This document shows, piece by piece, positions 60,630 through 64,000 of a stretch of 64,000 bases of DNA. This stretch comes from an uncultured Pelagibacteraceae bacterium (GTDB lineage: Bacteria > Pseudomonadota > Alphaproteobacteria > Pelagibacterales > Pelagibacteraceae). A program made the translations under genes and the position numbers. Position 1 is the first letter of the stretch. Each line of letters opens with the position of its first letter. The notes beneath the pieces are model-generated. The model made no database searches, was not told the DNA's origin, and saw only the letters and a program-made list of their open reading frames with translations. Location: the NCBI GenBank assembly GCA_902579115.1, contig CACHFP010000003.1, forward strand, positions 37,001 through 101,000, read 5' to 3'.

Positions 60630-62548
60630 TGTCAAAATTTATAAAACAAATTAATTTTCCATCTGATTTAAAGAATTTTAAAAAGGAAAATCTTAAGGAA
60701 ATTTCTAATGAATTGAGAGATGAACTTATCGATGTAGTATCGGAAACTGGAGGCCATCTAGGTGCAGGTTTGGGTGTAGTAGAATTAACAGTAGCTTTAC
60801 ATTACGTGTTTGACACTCCAAAAGATAAATTGGTTTGGGATGTAAGTCATCAATGTTATCCACACAAGATTATTACTGGAAGGAGAGATCGAATAAAAAC
60901 TTTAAGAAAAGGCGGGGGCTTATCTGGATTTACAAAAAGGACTGAAAGCGAATATGATCCGTTTGGAGCCGCTCACAGCTCTACTTCTATTTCTTCAACA
61001 CTAGGGATGGCTGTGGCAAAGAAGTTAGCTAACAATAAAAATAATGTTATAGCTGTGATCGGTGATGGTGCAATGAGTGCTGGTATGGCTTATGAGGCAA
61101 TGAATAATGCAGGCGCGTTAAAATCAAAATTAATTGTAGTCTTAAATGATAACGATATGTCAATTGCAAGACCAGTAGGAGCTATGAGCAAATATCTTGC
61201 TAATCTTTTATCAGGTAAATTATATTTTAGTTTAAGAGAGACAATAAAAATGGTGATTTCAGCTTTTTCGAAGAGATTCAGCCAAAAAGCTGGAAGAGCA
61301 GAAGACATGTTAAGAAATATTGTTACAGGTGGAACATTATTTAATGAATTAGGCTTTTATTACGTTGGACCAATCGATGGACACGATGTAGAGAATTTAG
61401 TTCAAATTTTTGAGAACGTAAAAAACTCAAATCATAACGGCCCAGTTTTAATTCATGTGAGAACTCAAAAAGGTAAAGGTTATAAACCAGCAGAAGAATC
61501 CGGCGATAAATATCACGGTGTTTCAAAATTCAATATTTCAACTGGCGAACAATCGAAATCTAAATCAAACACCCCTTCTTATACTAAAGTATTTGCAGAA
61601 ACTTTAATAAAACATGCTGAGCAGGATACAAAAATAGTTGGAATTACAGGGGCTATGCCTTCGGGCACAGGACTAAACTTATTTGAAAAAAAATTTCCTG
61701 ACCGAACATTTGATGTGGGTATAGCAGAGCAACACGCAGTTACTTTTGCAGCAGGACTTGCTACTGAAGGTTACAAACCATATGCAGCTATTTATTCTAC
61801 TTTTTTACAAAGGGCTTACGACCAAGTGGTTCATGACGTTGCTTTACAATCATTACCAGTGAGATTTGCAATAGACAGAGCAGGCCTAGTCGGTGCTGAT
61901 GGACCGACACACGCTGGCGCTTTTGATATTACCTATTTATCTACTTTACCCAATTTCATAGTGATGGCAGCTAGTGATGAGTCCGAACTAGTTAAAATGA
62001 TTAATACTTCTGTACAAATTAATGATAGACCCTCCGCTTTTAGATATCCAAGAGGAAACGGAGTAGGAGTTGAATTACCTTCTATAAAACAAATCTTAGA
62101 AATTGGAAAAGCAAGAATTATTAAGGAGGGAAAAAAAGTTGCCTTATTAAATTTTGGAACTAGACTTGAGGAGTGTAAAAAGGCATCAGTAAAACTCTCG
62201 ATAAAAGGTATAGACTGTACAATAGTTGATGCTAGATTTGCAAAACCTCTAGATGAAAAACTTATAATGGAAGTAGCCACTAATCACGAAGTTCTAATTA
62301 CCATCGAAGAAGGTTCCATAGGAGGCTTCGGTTCTCATGTAATGCAATTATTATCAGATCGAGGAGTATTTGATACCGGTTTAAAATTTAGATCTATGAT
62401 TTTACCAGATATATTCATAGATCAAGATACACCAAAAAAAATGTATGAAACTGCTGGCCTAGATAGTCTTTCTATAATCAATAAAATTGAGGAAACTCTT
62501 AACTCAAATATTATTTTAGCTAAAAACAAAAATAAAGTTACAAATTAA
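60629..62548 (+). CDS. dxs: 1-deoxy-D-xylulose-5-phosphate synthase
   Basis: [60 protein letters not shown]. Confidence 0.96.
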   Translation: MSKFIKQINFPSDLKNFKKENLKEISNELRDELIDVVSETGGHLGAGLGVVELTVALHYVFDTPKDKLVWDVSHQCYPHKIITGRRDRIKTLRKGGGLSGFTKRTESEYDPFGAAHSSTSISSTLGMAVAKKLANNKNNVIAVIGDGAMSAGMAYEAMNNAGALKSKLIVVLNDNDMSIARPVGAMSKYLANLLSGKLYFSLRETIKMVISAFSKRFSQKAGRAEDMLRNIVTGGTLFNELGFYYVGPIDGHDVENLVQIFENVKNSNHNGPVLIHVRTQKGKGYKPAEESGDKYHGVSKFNISTGEQSKSKSNTPSYTKVFAETLIKHAEQDTKIVGITGAMPSGTGLNLFEKKFPDRTFDVGIAEQHAVTFAAGLATEGYKPYAAIYSTFLQRAYDQVVHDVALQSLPVRFAIDRAGLVGADGPTHAGAFDITYLSTLPNFIVMAASDESELVKMINTSVQINDRPSAFRYPRGNGVGVELPSIKQILEIGKARIIKEGKKVALLNFGTRLEECKKASVKLSIKGIDCTIVDARFAKPLDEKLIMEVATNHEVLITIEEGSIGGFGSHVMQLLSDRGVFDTGLKFRSMILPDIFIDQDTPKKMYETAGLDSLSIINKIEETLNSNIILAKNKNKVTN

Positions 62549-63627
62549 CCACACTGTGCTTTATGCATTAAAAGGTGATCTAAAAGCACACAATTTATCA
62601 TTGCCTCACCTATAGGCACTGCTCTTATACCTACACATGGGTCGTGTCTTCCTTTTACTGAAATTTTAGTATTTTTTCCTTTTTTATCTATAGTATTTCT
62701 ACTTGTTAAAATCGATGAAGTTGGCTTAACTGCAAACGAGGCAACAATGTCCTGACCTGAAGAAATTCCACCAAGAATTCCTCCAGCATGATTAGATCTA
62801 AATTTAACTCGACCACCACCTTTGCTAATTTCATCAGAGTTTTCTTCTCCACTTAAAAAAGCTGAGTTCATTCCCGCTCCAATATTTACTCCCTTGACTG
62901 CATTTATACTCATTAATGCTGCCGCAATATCAGTATCTAGTTTGGAGTAAATAGGCGCGCCCAAGCCTAAAGGAACTCCAGACGCTCTTAATTCTATGAT
63001 TGCACCACATGATGAACCAGCTTTTCTAACAGCTAAAAGATATTTTTCCCAAAGTTTTACAGAATTTTTATCAGGACAGAAAAAAGGATTTTTTCTTATT
63101 TCACTATTTTTCCAATTTGATTTATCGCAAGACATTAAACCTAATTGGGTGACTGCTCCAATAACATTAAATTTTGATCCAATTATTTTTTTTAAAACAA
63201 CTTTTGCAACAGCTCCAGCTGCCACTCTACATGCAGTCTCTCTAGCAGATTGTCGTCCACCACCTCTATAGTCTCTAATCCCGTATTTTTTGAAATAAGT
63301 AAAATCAGCATGTCCAGGCCTAAATTTATTCTTAATTGTTTCATAATCTCGAGATCTTTTATCCTCATTGTGAATTATAATTGAAATCGGTGTCCCTGTT
63401 GTTTTACCCTCAAATACTCCAGATAAAATTATAGCTTTATCAGACTCTTTTCTTTGAGTAGTAAATTTTGACTGTCCAGGTCTTCTCCTATCCATATCTT
63501 TTTGAATATCACTCTCAGATAAAGGTATATTTGGCGGACACCCATCAATTACACAGCCAATAGCTGGACCATGGGATTCCCCCCATGTAGTGAACCTAAA
63601 AATTTTTCCAAAAGTATTAAAAGACAT
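62545..63627 (-). CDS. aroC: chorismate synthase
   Basis: [53 protein letters not shown]. Confidence 0.96.
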   Translation of the reverse strand: MSFNTFGKIFRFTTWGESHGPAIGCVIDGCPPNIPLSESDIQKDMDRRRPGQSKFTTQRKESDKAIILSGVFEGKTTGTPISIIIHNEDKRSRDYETIKNKFRPGHADFTYFKKYGIRDYRGGGRQSARETACRVAAGAVAKVVLKKIIGSKFNVIGAVTQLGLMSCDKSNWKNSEIRKNPFFCPDKNSVKLWEKYLLAVRKAGSSCGAIIELRASGVPLGLGAPIYSKLDTDIAAALMSINAVKGVNIGAGMNSAFLSGEENSDEISKGGGRVKFRSNHAGGILGGISSGQDIVASFAVKPTSSILTSRNTIDKKGKNTKISVKGRHDPCVGIRAVPIGEAMINCVLLDHLLMHKAQCG

Positions 63628-63661
63628 AGATAATTAATGTATAAATTATTTTAAAGAAATT

Positions 63662-64000
63662 ATGAATCAAAAAAATGGCAAAAATTCATTGGGTTTAGAT
63701 ATTATTTTTGAAGATTTAGATAATCCTATAGAATTGTTTAAAAAATGGTTTGCAAAAGCAGACGAAAGTGAAATTAATGACCCTAATGCTGTGGCTATCG
63801 CAACTTCGAATAAACATAATCAACCAAATGTAAGAATGGTTCTTCTTAAAGGTTTAAGCGAGAAAGGGTTTGTTTTTTATACTAATTTTGAGAGCAAAAA
63901 AGGTGAAGAACTTAAAGAAAATCAAAAAGCCTCTATGTGTTTTCATTGGAAAAGTTTAAGACGTCAAGTTAGAGCTATCGGAAAAGTAGAACAGGTCTCA
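63662..64000 (+). CDS. pdxH: pyridoxamine 5'-phosphate oxidase, 3' truncated by the window edge
   Basis: Translated by eye: [52 protein letters not shown]...[14 protein letters not shown]. Confidence 0.93.
   Translation, partial: MNQKNGKNSLGLDIIFEDLDNPIELFKKWFAKADESEINDPNAVAIATSNKHNQPNVRMVLLKGLSEKGFVFYTNFESKKGEELKENQKASMCFHWKSLRRQVRAIGKVEQVS

Overview
AT-rich, tightly packed window from what looks like a SAR11/Pelagibacter-type alphaproteobacterium (inferred from gene content, order and composition; no phylogeny was run). Positions 1-23350 form a mosaic surface-glycan island: two WbpG/PseA-type PP-loop amidotransferases plus HisH/HisF paralogues, a pseudaminic-acid-like set (PseB, PseC, PseI, PseF) without recognisable PseG/PseH, LIC12162/TIGR04396-like proteins, and an operon of SDR, KdsB-like cytidylyltransferase, AroB-like cyclase, radical SAM/SPASM protein and a putative transferase. 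The island ends 2 bp from tRNA-Val, followed by a 5S rRNA, rpmJ, and core genes: pntA1/A2/B, transaldolase, fMet tRNA, cspA, rpsU, trcR, rpmE, suhB, efp, thiE, fba, pgk, tkt, zapA, fau, yebC, a RuvC-like gene, tolQRAB-pal-cpoB, tilS, ftsH, folP, glmM, thiD, purA, rpoH, rluD. A second small glycan/export island (about 52.8-58.6 kb) sits beside tRNA-Arg, then tsaC, xseB, ispA, dxs, aroC, pdxH. Best leads: (1) the uncharacterised SDR/KdsB-like/AroB-like/radical SAM operon, possibly making a CMP-activated carbocycle or unusual sugar acid; (2) a 5S rRNA whose 3' end lies about 6 nt from the rpmJ start codon; (3) rpsU with an apparent ATT start codon behind GGAGG, next to cspA and initiator tRNA; (4) a tRNA-Val promoter candidate lying inside the last island CDS; (5) a phage-type RuvC at the ruv locus without ruvAB. 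No rRNA 16S/23S, CRISPR, IS element, integrase or prophage was recognised.
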